Origin: a virus
DNA: 47,836 nucleotides
Direction: 5' to 3' (one strand)
IMG/VR virus record: IMGVR_UViG_3300032222_000321
Location: 1-47,836 of that record
The position numbers were made by a program, and so were the translations under genes. The notes under the pieces were generated by a model. The model was not told the DNA's origin. It ran no database searches and saw nothing but the letters and a program-made list of their open reading frames with translations. This document shows positions 1 to 6,642 of the stretch, in pieces. The first letter of the stretch is position 1. The number at the start of each line of letters is the position of its first letter.

Positions 1-321
1 CACGACAACGGGGACGGTAAGAGCAGGACCGACTTCTACCGCCACATGTCGGCGAAAGAGCCAATGTTCCGCGAAGAGGTCTCAACCGAGATGATCGCCT
101 TTGAGTCGCTCTTCTACTCCGGCACAGCGAAAGGGCGTCAGGCGATAGAAGATCGGTCCCTATTTACGTGGGAGGACTTCGGGGGCAATGGAGCGCTCCC
201 GCCCAACCACATGCGTTGCCTGATCAAGGGCCTGAACGTCATCGCCAAGGCCCTCGGGGTGCCGGTCTTCACTGCCGATAGAGTGCGCCAGCACTTTCAA
301 TACATCCACAGCAAGGACTAG
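1..321 (+). CDS. Hypothetical protein, 5' end outside window
   Basis: The reading frame is open from the first base, so the first ATG in frame (46) is probably not the true start. The visible part is 106 residues with good codon bias and ends in TAG. It contains no motif I recognise. The C-terminal half (GLNVIAKALGVPVF) looks helical. It is followed after 4 bases by the next gene, so the two are likely co-transcribed. The function is unknown. Confidence 0.6.
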   Translation, partial: HDNGDGKSRTDFYRHMSAKEPMFREEVSTEMIAFESLFYSGTAKGRQAIEDRSLFTWEDFGGNGALPPNHMRCLIKGLNVIAKALGVPVFTADRVRQHFQYIHSKD

Positions 322-325
322 AGGG

Positions 326-523
326 ATGCCTCGCAAGAACCCGACCCCCCGGAACCGAGACACAGATCGCCGACGCGACCTGCGCTGCTGCATCTGCCGT
401 AAGCGCATCTCGGTGGACATCGTCCCCTGGACGGAGGTCACTCTAACGGGGGACATCCGGTCGTGGCACCCCGGCTGCGAGCACCTCCGCAAGCCAAGCC
501 ACCTCGTGGCTCAATCCAAGTAA
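326..523 (+). CDS. Small putative zinc-binding protein
   Basis: The product has 65 residues and a very basic N-terminus (MPRKNPTPRNRDTDRRR). It carries a CCIC pair near residue 21 and a WHPGC segment near residue 48. This C-x-x-C/H-x-x-C arrangement suggests a single small zinc site. The start follows GAGGG. The TAA stop is followed by a 59-base spacer holding the first copy of the GGTGTGCAATTA motif. No specific function can be given. Confidence 0.6.
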   Translation: MPRKNPTPRNRDTDRRRDLRCCICRKRISVDIVPWTEVTLTGDIRSWHPGCEHLRKPSHLVAQSK

Positions 524-582
524 ACACCCCATCAATCAACTACTAACGGTGTGCAATTAGACGCACCAGGAAAGAAACAACC

Positions 583-894
583 ATGCATGTCAGGGAAATG
601 TACATCAACGGAGTTATCACCGATCGCGCTGTGACCCTTGTTGCGCTCTGCAACACCGGGTTCACGATCGACGAGGCGGAAGTCATCGTCAAGTCGATCA
701 CTGTTCAGCCCCAGCAGCGCCAGCAGTGGACCCGTTGGACCGATGCCGAGAAGGATCTTCTCATCAAGTACCGGGCCGAGGGCAAGTCGCTCAAGGAGAT
801 CGCTGCGGCCCTGAACAAGACGGTCAAGCAGATTCAGTCGGCGGCTGCTCGGTTCCAACCCCAGATCAACTCCACGTACTACCCCAGTGCCTGA
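583..894 (+). CDS. Myb/SANT-like DNA-binding protein
   Basis: The product has 103 residues. Residues 48-91 run W-T-R-W-T-D-A-E-K-D-L-L-I-K-Y and then a KEIAAALNKTVKQIQSAAARF helix pair. This is the tryptophan-plus-HTH pattern of Myb/SANT-like domains found in phage regulators. AGGAAAG precedes the ATG at suitable spacing. A second ATG at 598 is a possible alternative start. The end overlaps the AAA ATPase gene by 8 bases, so translation is probably coupled. It may regulate the operon; the target is unknown. Confidence 0.7.
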   Translation: MHVREMYINGVITDRAVTLVALCNTGFTIDEAEVIVKSITVQPQQRQQWTRWTDAEKDLLIKYRAEGKSLKEIAAALNKTVKQIQSAAARFQPQINSTYYPSA

Positions 895-1600
895 TTGCTG
901 GGGCGACTTCGACGACGCTCTCCGGGCGGGTATCGACAGGATCATCCTGTACGGCCCGCCCGGTCTGGGCAAGACCAGGGCTGCCATGTCCGCCCACGTC
1001 AACGAAGGTGGAGTGTTTCGGCTCACCTGTGCCCCAGGGATGACAACAGCGGACGTGGTGGGGATGTGGATGCCGACAGAGACCGGGGCTTACCGTTGGC
1101 ACAAGGGGGCTGTTCTGGCTGCCAGGCACGGGAACGGCAGTACCGGTGGCCGGTGCGTTGCTGACGAGATTGAGAAAGCCTCCGGGGACGTGTCGTCGAC
1201 CCTGTTGACGATGTTCGACTCCGCTGGGTCTGGGGGGTGGATGAACCCCTACACCGAGCAGATGGAGTTCCCGAACCCTGGGTTCTCTGTAGTGATGACC
1301 ACGAACCTGGAGACCATGGATCTTCTCCCCGCAGCGCTCAGGGACCGTTTCCCTGTGCAGATCCCCTGTGACGTTGCTCACCCGAACGGCCTGAAAGCGC
1401 TTCCAGAGGACCTCCGCTCGGTTGCTGAAGTGATGACGAGAGCGAACAGGCCTCAGCGGCTGACGCTCCGCTCGTTTGAGGCTTATGCTGTCATGAGGCG
1501 TTCGCTCCCCCTAGACCAGGCAGCCAGGCTTGCGTTCGGCCCAGCGCTCGGGGTGGCGGAAGCGATCCGCATCGCCCAGTCGGCGCAGAATCATTCATAG
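887..1600 (+). CDS. MoxR-like AAA+ ATPase
   Basis: This is a 237-residue ATPase starting at GTG, overlapping the gene before it. Walker A is GPPGLGKT (residues 23-30), the Walker B-like strand is CVADEIEKA (90-97, D93/E94), sensor 1 is VVMTTN (N140), and arginine finger candidates lie in LRDRF (R152/R154). This order matches MoxR/AAA_5 chaperone ATPases, which remodel partner proteins in the cytoplasm using ATP. It is compact, lacking long extensions. The next gene encodes a VWA-domain protein, the classic partner of MoxR ATPases, so the two probably act as one complex. Family assignment is firm; the target is not known. Confidence 0.88.
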   Translation: MPDCWGDFDDALRAGIDRIILYGPPGLGKTRAAMSAHVNEGGVFRLTCAPGMTTADVVGMWMPTETGAYRWHKGAVLAARHGNGSTGGRCVADEIEKASGDVSSTLLTMFDSAGSGGWMNPYTEQMEFPNPGFSVVMTTNLETMDLLPAALRDRFPVQIPCDVAHPNGLKALPEDLRSVAEVMTRANRPQRLTLRSFEAYAVMRRSLPLDQAARLAFGPALGVAEAIRIAQSAQNHS

Positions 1601-1615
1601 ACGGTGTGCAATTAG

Positions 1616-2971
1616 ATGGAAACCCCTTTCATGACCCAACAGTTCCCTGCTCCAGAGTTCTTGGCCGAACGTGAAGACGTTCTCCCCGGGCCTTGGACAG
1701 TGATGAACGGGTACGGGTACCCCTTTAGCGATCTCCAACGTCGGGTCATCCACGTCCCTACCGGGCCGAGCCAGTGGAGCACCGTGGTTCGGGCGCGAGA
1801 GTTGATCAGGTCTCAGTTCTCCCCCCCAGACATCCGAGAGGCAGCCAAGGTGCTTTGGTACCCGGAAATGGTGGTCTGGGCGTGCGAGGAGATTCGACTG
1901 AACTTCCTGCTCGCTCACGCTGGGTATGACCTTAATGCCCTGGTGGACGGGTCTGAAGAGTTCCACGGGGCACGGATCGCCGAGGACGGGTCGTGGGAAG
2001 AGGCTGTGCTCTTTGCTTGTTGCTTCTCCAAGTCCGCCAGGGCCGAGAAGTTCGTTACCCGGATGGTGGACGACTGGAAACGGACCTTGACAGCGCTGAA
2101 CCAGACGATCCAATCTATTCCGGTCGCTGGACTCAACTCCATCGCCATGAAAGCCAAGCACGGGCGCAAGTTCCCCCGGGGCTTCCTCAAGGGGCTGGAA
2201 GTGTTCGGGCCTGCGGTAATGCGGTGCCTGCGGTACACAGACCTGGCTGATGTCGCTCGTGGTACGTCCATTGGCGGTGTGCAATTAGACGACACTCAGG
2301 TCTTGAAAGCCAACCCTTTCGCCGAACTGTGGCTGGTGCCGCTCCCCATGCGCCCGTTCCCGGGGGCAGCGCTTGGGCGAGCGACAACCGCTGCGAGTTC
2401 TGGGAGAACGATTGCGTACCCGGAGCGCCTGGTCACCGACGACCAGAGACAAATCTTCGCTACCCAGTCGCCCTCGGTGGGGGGTGTTGTTGTCATCGAC
2501 CTGTCGACATCGTTCCAGGTCACAACCGGTGACTTGGATGCGGTGCTGGGGGTTGCGCCGGGAGCAACCGTCATCGGGTACAGCCACGACCCGGAGTGGT
2601 GTTCGCCTGTGCCCTCGGTCCCCAACGCCTGGTTGCTGGCTGCTGGGGGCAACCGGTGCGACAGCGGCCCCCTGGAAACCGTCGGGCACGGCGGCAATGG
2701 GGTGGATGGGCCGGTCCTGCGTTACGCCCTGACGGTCCGCAAGCAAGGGGAACCAGTGATCTGGATCACCGACGGGGTGGTCAGCGACTACCTGGACGAG
2801 ATCAACCCGGTGTGCTCCCGGGAGTGCGTTGGACTGGTCACCCAGCACAACATCCACGTCGCAGAATCAATCACTGACGGTGTGCAATTACTTGCCTCGC
2901 TCACTGTAGGCGAGAACCCCCCGATCAAGATCCCCTCCGCATTGCTGCAAGCCGCCACGCTGGCAGCGTAG
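1616..2971 (+). CDS. VWA (MIDAS) domain protein, partner of MoxR-like ATPase
   Basis: The product has 451 residues. The C-terminal domain begins around residue 288 with GGVVVIDLSTSF, whose D295-x-S297-x-S299 forms a MIDAS metal site. GGNGVDGP (359-366) and WITDG (T385-D386-G387) are the other two MIDAS segments. The N-terminal half contains WACEEIRLNFLL, similar to the helical region of CobT/CoxE-type VWA proteins. Downstream of a MoxR ATPase it would act as the substrate adaptor of an ATP-driven chaperone. Two copies of the GGTGTGCAATTA motif lie inside the gene. The start could instead be ATG at 1631 (MTQQF). Confidence 0.82.
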   Translation: METPFMTQQFPAPEFLAEREDVLPGPWTVMNGYGYPFSDLQRRVIHVPTGPSQWSTVVRARELIRSQFSPPDIREAAKVLWYPEMVVWACEEIRLNFLLAHAGYDLNALVDGSEEFHGARIAEDGSWEEAVLFACCFSKSARAEKFVTRMVDDWKRTLTALNQTIQSIPVAGLNSIAMKAKHGRKFPRGFLKGLEVFGPAVMRCLRYTDLADVARGTSIGGVQLDDTQVLKANPFAELWLVPLPMRPFPGAALGRATTAASSGRTIAYPERLVTDDQRQIFATQSPSVGGVVVIDLSTSFQVTTGDLDAVLGVAPGATVIGYSHDPEWCSPVPSVPNAWLLAAGGNRCDSGPLETVGHGGNGVDGPVLRYALTVRKQGEPVIWITDGVVSDYLDEINPVCSRECVGLVTQHNIHVAESITDGVQLLASLTVGENPPIKIPSALLQAATLAA

Positions 2972-2993
2972 GGCCTGTAAACATTGGGGTTTC

Positions 2994-3014
2994 CCCTACA
3001 AGGCCTTTGTAGGG
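2994..3014. terminator. Hairpin between convergent genes
   Basis: CCCTACAA (2994-3001) and TTGTAGGG (3007-3014) pair perfectly around the loop GGCCT. It lies 23 bases after the VWA gene stop and before the convergent leftward genes. There is no clear U-tract, so it may be a weak or bidirectional terminator or an mRNA-end structure. Confidence 0.5.
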
Positions 3015-3106
3015 TGATCTGAGCGACTCAAGCACGTTTTGGCATCTGTGTGCGGATCACCTTCGATCGCCAGCCGTAGCCCCAAATTCGGCCGCTCTTG
3101 AGGCTC

Positions 3107-3310
3107 CTAGTGCTTCTTGCCCAACAAGAGGACGAGGCAGGCGATGGCACCGACAATGCTGAACGCTGCCAAGAAAATGCCAACCGAACCCAAAAGCCCG
3201 AGAGCGCCGATCCCGTACTCCCTATCCAGGTGGTACGAAATCCCATACACCCCCAACGACCCAAGGCTCAAGAAGGCCACCGCAACGCTGAAACGCGCTA
3301 CCCGGTCCAT
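3107..3310 (-). CDS. Small two-helix membrane protein
   Basis: The product has 67 residues with two strongly hydrophobic segments (about residues 7-25 and 33-61) and ends in GKKH. The ATG at 3310 is chosen because TGATG couples it by one base to the stop of the gene upstream; a GTG at 3328 would add six residues. It could be a membrane-modifying or superinfection protein, or a holin-like one, but the neighbouring HTH gene gives no direct clue. Confidence 0.6.
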   Translation of the reverse strand: MDRVARFSVAVAFLSLGSLGVYGISYHLDREYGIGALGLLGSVGIFLAAFSIVGAIACLVLLLGKKH

Positions 3311-3693
3311 CACTGCCAGTCCCCGCACCGCTTGAGGATCTGGTGGATCCGCTGAGTCGTCACCTTGTACTGCTCGGCGATCACCGGCACCGACACCCCA
3401 TGCTTATGCATCTCGCACACCTCTGCGTTACGGGCACCGTACGCAGGCCGACCACGGCCACGCGCTCCCCAAGACCAACCAGGAACGTTATCCAGTGTGG
3501 CCCGCAACGTCACCGGCACCTGGTCCACGTTCTTGCGGTACCGGTACCGGACAGCCGACACCCACTTGCCCACGGCCAGTTCGTTCTCGCTGTGCAGCAC
3601 CGGGATATCCGTGTGCCCGTGCTGCGCCGCAAACCGACGCACCGCATCGGTCATGTCTTTGGTCCGCTGTTGCTGTGCTGAAAGTAGTTCCAT
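3310..3693 (-). CDS. Helicase-associated-like domain plus HTH protein
   Basis: The product has 127 residues. Residues about 15-76 (FAAQHGHTDIPVLH ... KWVSAVRYRYRK ... LRATLDNVPGWSWG) match the pattern of helicase-associated (HA) domains, which bind DNA. Residues 88-120 (VCEMHKHGVSVPVIAEQYKVTTQRIHQIL) form a helix-turn-helix. The ATG at 3693 is preferred over one at 3798 because GGAGAT lies 11 bases upstream and the longer form would run into the divergent gene. It probably binds DNA, perhaps as a regulator of the divergent promoter region next to it. Confidence 0.75.
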   Translation of the reverse strand: MELLSAQQQRTKDMTDAVRRFAAQHGHTDIPVLHSENELAVGKWVSAVRYRYRKNVDQVPVTLRATLDNVPGWSWGARGRGRPAYGARNAEVCEMHKHGVSVPVIAEQYKVTTQRIHQILKRCGDWQ

Positions 3694-3723
3694 GGTCAAA
3701 ACTTTATCTCCGCTGTGCCGCAA

Positions 3724-3746
3724 TTGCACCACCGATCGGCTATGCT
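3724..3746 (+). promoter_or_regulatory. Putative promoter of a leaderless mRNA
   Basis: TATGCT (3741-3746) fits the actinobacterial TAnnnT -10 pattern and ends 8 bases before the ATG at 3755, which has no ribosome binding site. TTGCAC at 3724-3729 resembles a -35, but the 11-base spacing is short. The 61-base region separates divergent genes. Confidence 0.4.
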
Positions 3747-3754
3747 GCAACTGT

Positions 3755-4078
3755 ATGAACGACCTGTTCGCTGACATGATGAAGAACCTGAGCGACAAAG
3801 TCTCCGACGAGTACGCCCAAGAGGTCCAGCGCCGTTTGGAGGCTTCTGACCCTGTTGTGCTTGAGTTGATCAGGCTTTCTCAGTCGTACGCTGAACTCGC
3901 CATCGCTACGAACAACCAGCGGTTCATGGACATCGCTATGGGGTTCTTTGCTTCTACCGACATCCTCCCCGAGATGTTCCCCTCCACTCATTCGATCCTT
4001 GCGGGTTCGGACTCTTTGTGGTCTACTTCGATCGATGTGCTTCGTTCTGCCACTGACCCCTCGCAATTTCTTCCCTAG
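3755..4078 (+). CDS. Hypothetical acidic helical protein
   Basis: The product has 107 residues, starts MNDLFADMMKNLSDK, and is mostly helical by composition. Third-codon positions favour G/C on this strand, which supports it over the antisense frame. No family is recognised. It lacks a Shine-Dalgarno sequence and follows a -10-like box closely, so it is probably translated from a leaderless transcript. The operator-like tandem repeat begins 22 bases after its stop. Confidence 0.65.
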   Translation: MNDLFADMMKNLSDKVSDEYAQEVQRRLEASDPVVLELIRLSQSYAELAIATNNQRFMDIAMGFFASTDILPEMFPSTHSILAGSDSLWSTSIDVLRSATDPSQFLP

Positions 4079-4100
4079 TGTCGGGGTGTTGTATACTTCT

Positions 4101-4159
4101 ATGAATATTCATGCACCGTCTTGCATGAATATTCATGCACCGTCTTGCATGTGTATTCA
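4101..4159 (+). repeat. Tandem 24-bp repeat with palindromic core (operator-like)
   Basis: Two perfect 24-bp units (4101-4124 and 4125-4148) each contain the 12-bp palindrome ATGAATATTCAT followed by GCACCGTCTTGC. A third, degenerate start (ATGTGTATTCA) follows at 4149-4159. A -10-like TATACT lies at 4092-4097 just upstream. This arrangement suits cooperative binding of a dimeric repressor in the leader of the terminase-like gene. The ribbon-helix-helix products encoded just downstream are candidate binders (inference). Confidence 0.65.
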
Positions 4160-4209
4160 ACTCGTCTGGCCTTATCGGGGTCGCCTGGCTTTGCGGCTTG
4201 GGGTGAACG

Positions 4210-4854
4210 TTGGAAGATAAATCAACCGCACACACTCTTGGTAAAGAGTTTCTGGCTGAGCGTGACTCTCGGGTGTTTGCTATGCGCCGGGGCGGTACTT
4301 CTGTTTCCGAGATTGCGAAACGGTTCGGTATCTCTTCTCGGGCAGTGAATGCTTCTATCCAACGTCAACTACAGAGACTGAACAAAGAAGCGTTACTTGC
4401 TTATCCAGAACTTCTTCGCTTGGAGTTAGAGAGACTGGATACTTTGCAGCAGGCTTTGTGGCCTTTGACTCAGCACCGCAAGGTACGTGGCGAGGATGGC
4501 GCTGATCACCCCATTGAGCCAGACATCAAGGCTGTCCAGCAGGTTCTCGCTATCATGGAGAAGCGGACCAAACTACTGGGCATCAACGGCATGGTTCAGG
4601 CCGATACCCAGGATTCTACACCAATCCGTGCGGTCTTGGCGGACGCTGCGGACCGACCGGCTGCCGTGGATGAGTTCGATCCCGAGACCGAAGCCAAGCG
4701 CCTCATCGAATTGATGGGGCAGGCTGGGGTGCTCCCCGCTGAGTCAGTAATGGCTTTATTGGGTGGTCAGTTGGAACTTGAGGCCGCTCCCAGGGAACTG
4801 ACCTACGATCACGATGATTTCATCGACGAGGAGACAGAGCATGAAGAAACTTGA
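4210..4854 (+). CDS. Terminase small subunit-like protein
   Basis: The product has 214 residues and a TTG start preceded by GGGGT. Residues 18-55 (RDSRVFAMRRGGTSVSEIAKRFGISSRAVNASI) form a helix-turn-helix. They are followed by helices with the pattern LxRLDTLQQALWP ... DIKAVQQVLAIMEKRTKLLGI that is common in phage small terminases. These proteins recognise packaging sites and load the large subunit. The large subunit gene is not in this window, which leaves open a purely regulatory role. The acidic C-terminal tail overlaps the following gene by 14 bases. Confidence 0.65.
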   Translation: MEDKSTAHTLGKEFLAERDSRVFAMRRGGTSVSEIAKRFGISSRAVNASIQRQLQRLNKEALLAYPELLRLELERLDTLQQALWPLTQHRKVRGEDGADHPIEPDIKAVQQVLAIMEKRTKLLGINGMVQADTQDSTPIRAVLADAADRPAAVDEFDPETEAKRLIELMGQAGVLPAESVMALLGGQLELEAAPRELTYDHDDFIDEETEHEET

Positions 4855-5170
4855 ACCGGACCCGGACAAGGAAAACGCTACACAGCAGGTCTTGATCCGA
4901 GCAAACCCATCTTCCCATCAGCGTTGGAAGGAAGCAGCAGAACTGCAAGCGGTCAGCATGTCTGAGTTCATTCGTGCTGCTGCGGATGCGGCTGCTGCTG
5001 AGTTGCTGGACTGCAACCATGATGTTCAGTACAGGCGCTGGTACCCATGGGGAGAAGCCTGTCTAAAATGTGGGGTCTCCCTAAGGGAACGAGCGACGTG
5101 GTTGGTTGACCCGGCCACATTTTCCCATGTGCGACCCCTAGATGGCAATCCAGCCCTCTACAACCGTTAG
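4841..5170 (+). CDS. Ribbon-helix-helix protein with Cys-rich tail
   Basis: The product has 109 residues. Residues about 14-50 (TQQVLIRANPSSHQRWKEAAELQAVSMSEFIRAAADAA) give a strand and two helices typical of ribbon-helix-helix DNA-binding proteins. The C-terminal part has C-N-H and C-L-K-C residues that could bind zinc. ATG 4841 lies inside the end of the previous gene, indicating coupling. It is a likely transcriptional regulator and a candidate to bind the repeat at 4101-4159. Confidence 0.7.
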   Translation: MKKLEPDPDKENATQQVLIRANPSSHQRWKEAAELQAVSMSEFIRAAADAAAAELLDCNHDVQYRRWYPWGEACLKCGVSLRERATWLVDPATFSHVRPLDGNPALYNR

Positions 5171-5181
5171 GATAATCAGGA

Positions 5182-5370
5182 ATGGCTAAACCAGGACGCC
5201 CTGCTCGTCGGCCCTCCAACGGGAAACCATCGTCGTTGACGGTTCGGTTCCCCGCTGAGATCAAGATCCTGCTCATTGACCAGGCTGACGCAACAGACCT
5301 CAGTATCACTGATTACCTCACGTCGCTGATTCTTCGTGACGCTGGGGCGTCGGCCGATATCAGTTCATGA
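5182..5370 (+). CDS. Small ribbon-helix-helix protein
   Basis: The product has 62 residues. A basic N-terminus (MAKPGRPARRPSNGK) is followed by SSLTVRFPAEIKILLIDQA and DLSITDYLTSLILRDA, the strand-helix-helix layout of Arc/MetJ-type DNA-binding proteins. AGGA precedes the ATG. It lies 11 bases after another ribbon-helix-helix gene, so the pair may form hetero-oligomers or regulate one another. Confidence 0.7.
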   Translation: MAKPGRPARRPSNGKPSSLTVRFPAEIKILLIDQADATDLSITDYLTSLILRDAGASADISS

Positions 5371-5436
5371 TGCGCTAAAGGTTCGCTGAGCATTTGTCGC
5401 CCTGTGCGTGTGGCGGCACTAATAGCAGCACCCCGT

Positions 5437-5832
5437 CTACCAGGAAGAATGGTCGTGCGCCGCCTGGATAAGGTGGGGGCCGCAAAGGTCGTGCCCTTTT
5501 TGCGCCCCACCCCTACACCTGCTGCCTGACTTTGTCGATGCTGCGCACTGGCGATAAGAACCCACCTGAATTGGCAACTGCTGCTGGTTTGGGTTCTTCG
5601 GCTTCGTCGGTTTCTTGGGTTTGCGCTGCACTACTAGCGGCTTTGTTTGAGCATCTAGCCGACGTTGTGCTTCTTCCCGGGAAATCTCTCCACGGTTACA
5701 CCCATAAGTCTCTAGGTACCATTGGTCAAGGATCTCTTGCATCTTTGGGCTGTTTGGTTGTTTGTTAGGACGTGGGTCGTCTCGCAGCATTTTCGTTTGC
5801 TGCTGAACCTTGTTCCAGTTCATTTTCGCCAT
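5437..5832 (-). CDS. Putative zinc-binding protein with basic Pro/Lys linker
   Basis: The product has 131 residues. The C-terminus holds C-A-A-S-T-K-S-G-S-R-C-R ... G-H-D-L-C-G-P-H (residues 95-119), a pattern I know from small Cys/His proteins of phages and actinobacterial plasmids. A basic linker (QRKPKKPTKPKNPNQQQ) separates it from a helical N-terminus. GGAG precedes the ATG and a TATAAT box lies further upstream. It is monocistronic and faces the early operon across a large non-coding region. DNA or RNA binding is a reasonable guess. Confidence 0.65.
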   Translation of the reverse strand: MAKMNWNKVQQQTKMLRDDPRPNKQPNSPKMQEILDQWYLETYGCNRGEISREEAQRRLDAQTKPLVVQRKPKKPTKPKNPNQQQLPIQVGSYRQCAASTKSGSRCRGGAQKGHDLCGPHLIQAAHDHSSW

Positions 5833-5860
5833 GACGGTCTCCGCTTAGCAGTACGAAAGC

Positions 5861-5889
5861 ATTATACATCATGGCTGCGGATTTTGCAC
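5861..5889 (-). promoter_or_regulatory. Leftward sigma70-like promoter
   Basis: Read on the minus strand, TATAAT occupies 5866-5861, with GTGCAA 17 bases upstream (5889-5884). It would give a leader of about 25 bases before the start codon at 5832. The -10 is a perfect consensus match; the -35 is weak. Confidence 0.55.
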
Positions 5890-6009
5890 AAGTTCACAGC
5901 GCGTTTTTCACTCGCGCGTACTTGGTCTTAGTCATTAGAGTTTGTTTTAGGATTCATCAACCTCTAGGTCACTGGACTACTTATTCCTAAAGATCCGAGT
6001 CGGTGGTGA

Positions 6010-6113
6010 AAATGTCCCCCCCTGCAGAAAAACGAAAGCAAAGTTGTGCATTGACAACTCTTGCTCACAGTCGTAACGATGAATCATCGCTTCTACAGGG
6101 AGGGGGGACATTT
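6010..6113 (+). ncRNA. Three-way-junction element with 12-bp terminal inverted repeats
   Basis: AAATGTCCCCCC (6010-6021) pairs perfectly with GGGGGGACATTT (6102-6113). After a 3-base bulge the stem continues with CTGCAGAA (6022-6029) against TTCTACAG (6091-6098), one mismatch. Inside lie hairpin A (6037-6047 with 6054-6065, 11 pairs and one bulged C) and hairpin B (CGATG/CATCG, 6077-6089). The whole folds as a three-way junction. A TTGACA-N17-TAACGA promoter-like match (6051-6079) sits within it. It could be a structured RNA, a replication or recombination site forming a cruciform, or a small mobile element. Strand is uncertain. Confidence 0.6.
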
Positions 6114-6579
6114 GGTTCACTGCGCTCATTCCCATGAGTCGTCGCGTATGGAGCCTTATAGTCCTGGCAGGAAATTAATCTGCCAGCGGCCGGGGATCTT
6201 CCGGTTGCTTTACTGGTTATGCGTCTACGGGCACCCCTTGACAACGCCGTCAACCGGATCGTACAGGCAGTTCAAATGCGGGCTGCCACCCCCCGACCAT
6301 GTTTGACCGCCTGGCACGGTGAGCCGCTATATCGGGCGAATCCCGTCCACCGACCAGTGGAGTCGTTTTCACTTCTCGCCTCGGGATGGGCGGTGAGACT
6401 TCTTCAGCCTGGGCTTAGCCCCCACTACGTCATGTAGCGCTCCTGAACTGATTCCGACACGTTGTTTGGGCCTTCCAGCGGTGTCGGTGGCCCGTCGATT
6501 CAGCAACCCTGAGTTCGGCTCTCCTGCCTGGTGGTGTTCATGGCCGCAAAGATATCACGAAGATTTGCGCTTAGCGCGG
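6114..6579 (+). other. Non-coding region rich in stems
   Basis: No convincing protein gene lies between the divergent starts at 5832 and 6643. Beyond the junction element I see a 7-bp stem CTGGCAG/CTGCCAG (6164-6186). A long-range stem pairs GATC-TT-CCGGTTG (6195-6207) with CAACCGGATC (6251-6260), enclosing TTGAC/GTCAA (6238-6253) as a competing helix. Further stems are GGCAG/CTGCC (6266-6287) and CCGACAC/GTGTCGG (6454-6487), whose loop GGGCC (6468-6472) can pair with GGCCC (6489-6493). The density of stems suggests a structured transcript or origin-type region. No tRNA cloverleaf was found. Confidence 0.45.
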
Positions 6580-6608
6580 TTGTGCTGAGCAAAAACCTTG
6601 GCTAGAGT
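6580..6608 (+). promoter_or_regulatory. Early operon promoter
   Basis: TTGTGC (6580-6585), a 17-base spacer and TAGAGT (6603-6608) form a good sigma70/SigA-type promoter. It would transcribe the operon starting at 6643 with a leader of about 28 bases. It is the only strong promoter I see for the genes up to 13136. Confidence 0.6.
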
Positions 6609-6642
6609 ATACGTCAATCAAGTACTACTGGGAAGGTTGACC

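Larger units (their letters stand above)
546..2890 (+). repeat. Dispersed 14-base motif (a/g)CGGTGTGCAATTA, four copies
   Basis: Identical 13-base cores lie at 547-559, 1602-1614, 2275-2287 and 2878-2890, all in the same orientation. Three copies continue GA after the core. Copies 1 and 2 are just upstream of genes, and copy 2 ends in the ATG at 1616. Copies 3 and 4 are inside the VWA gene, where both encode Gly-Val-Gln-Leu. The motif is asymmetric, one-directional and found both between and within genes, which resembles the stoperator sites of actinophage repressors. The binding function is inference. Confidence 0.6.

Noticed and set aside
532-1381. Long minus-strand frames opposite the Myb-like and MoxR genes
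   Set aside because: They mirror GC-rich codons of well-supported plus-strand genes and show no motif or start signal.
2285-2857. Minus-strand frame of 190 residues inside the VWA gene
   Set aside because: The plus-strand frame carries all MIDAS motifs; the antisense frame is a by-product of its codon bias.
3365-3754. N-terminal extension of the gene at 3755
   Set aside because: The extension runs antisense through the HTH gene. The promoter-like box and codon pattern place the start at 3755.
46-5370. Integrated prophage or integrase/attachment site
   Set aside because: I found no integrase, tRNA or att-like direct repeat in the window, so lysogeny cannot be supported.
6300-6360. Possible tRNA 3' end (a CCCG-TCCACCG-ACCA stretch near 6345)
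   Set aside because: No matching 5' acceptor strand lies at tRNA distance upstream and the would-be T-loop has only five bases, so no cloverleaf can form.
6000-6560. Group I or II intron, tmRNA or RNase P RNA in the non-coding region
   Set aside because: The conserved core sequences of these RNAs are not present; only generic stems are seen.
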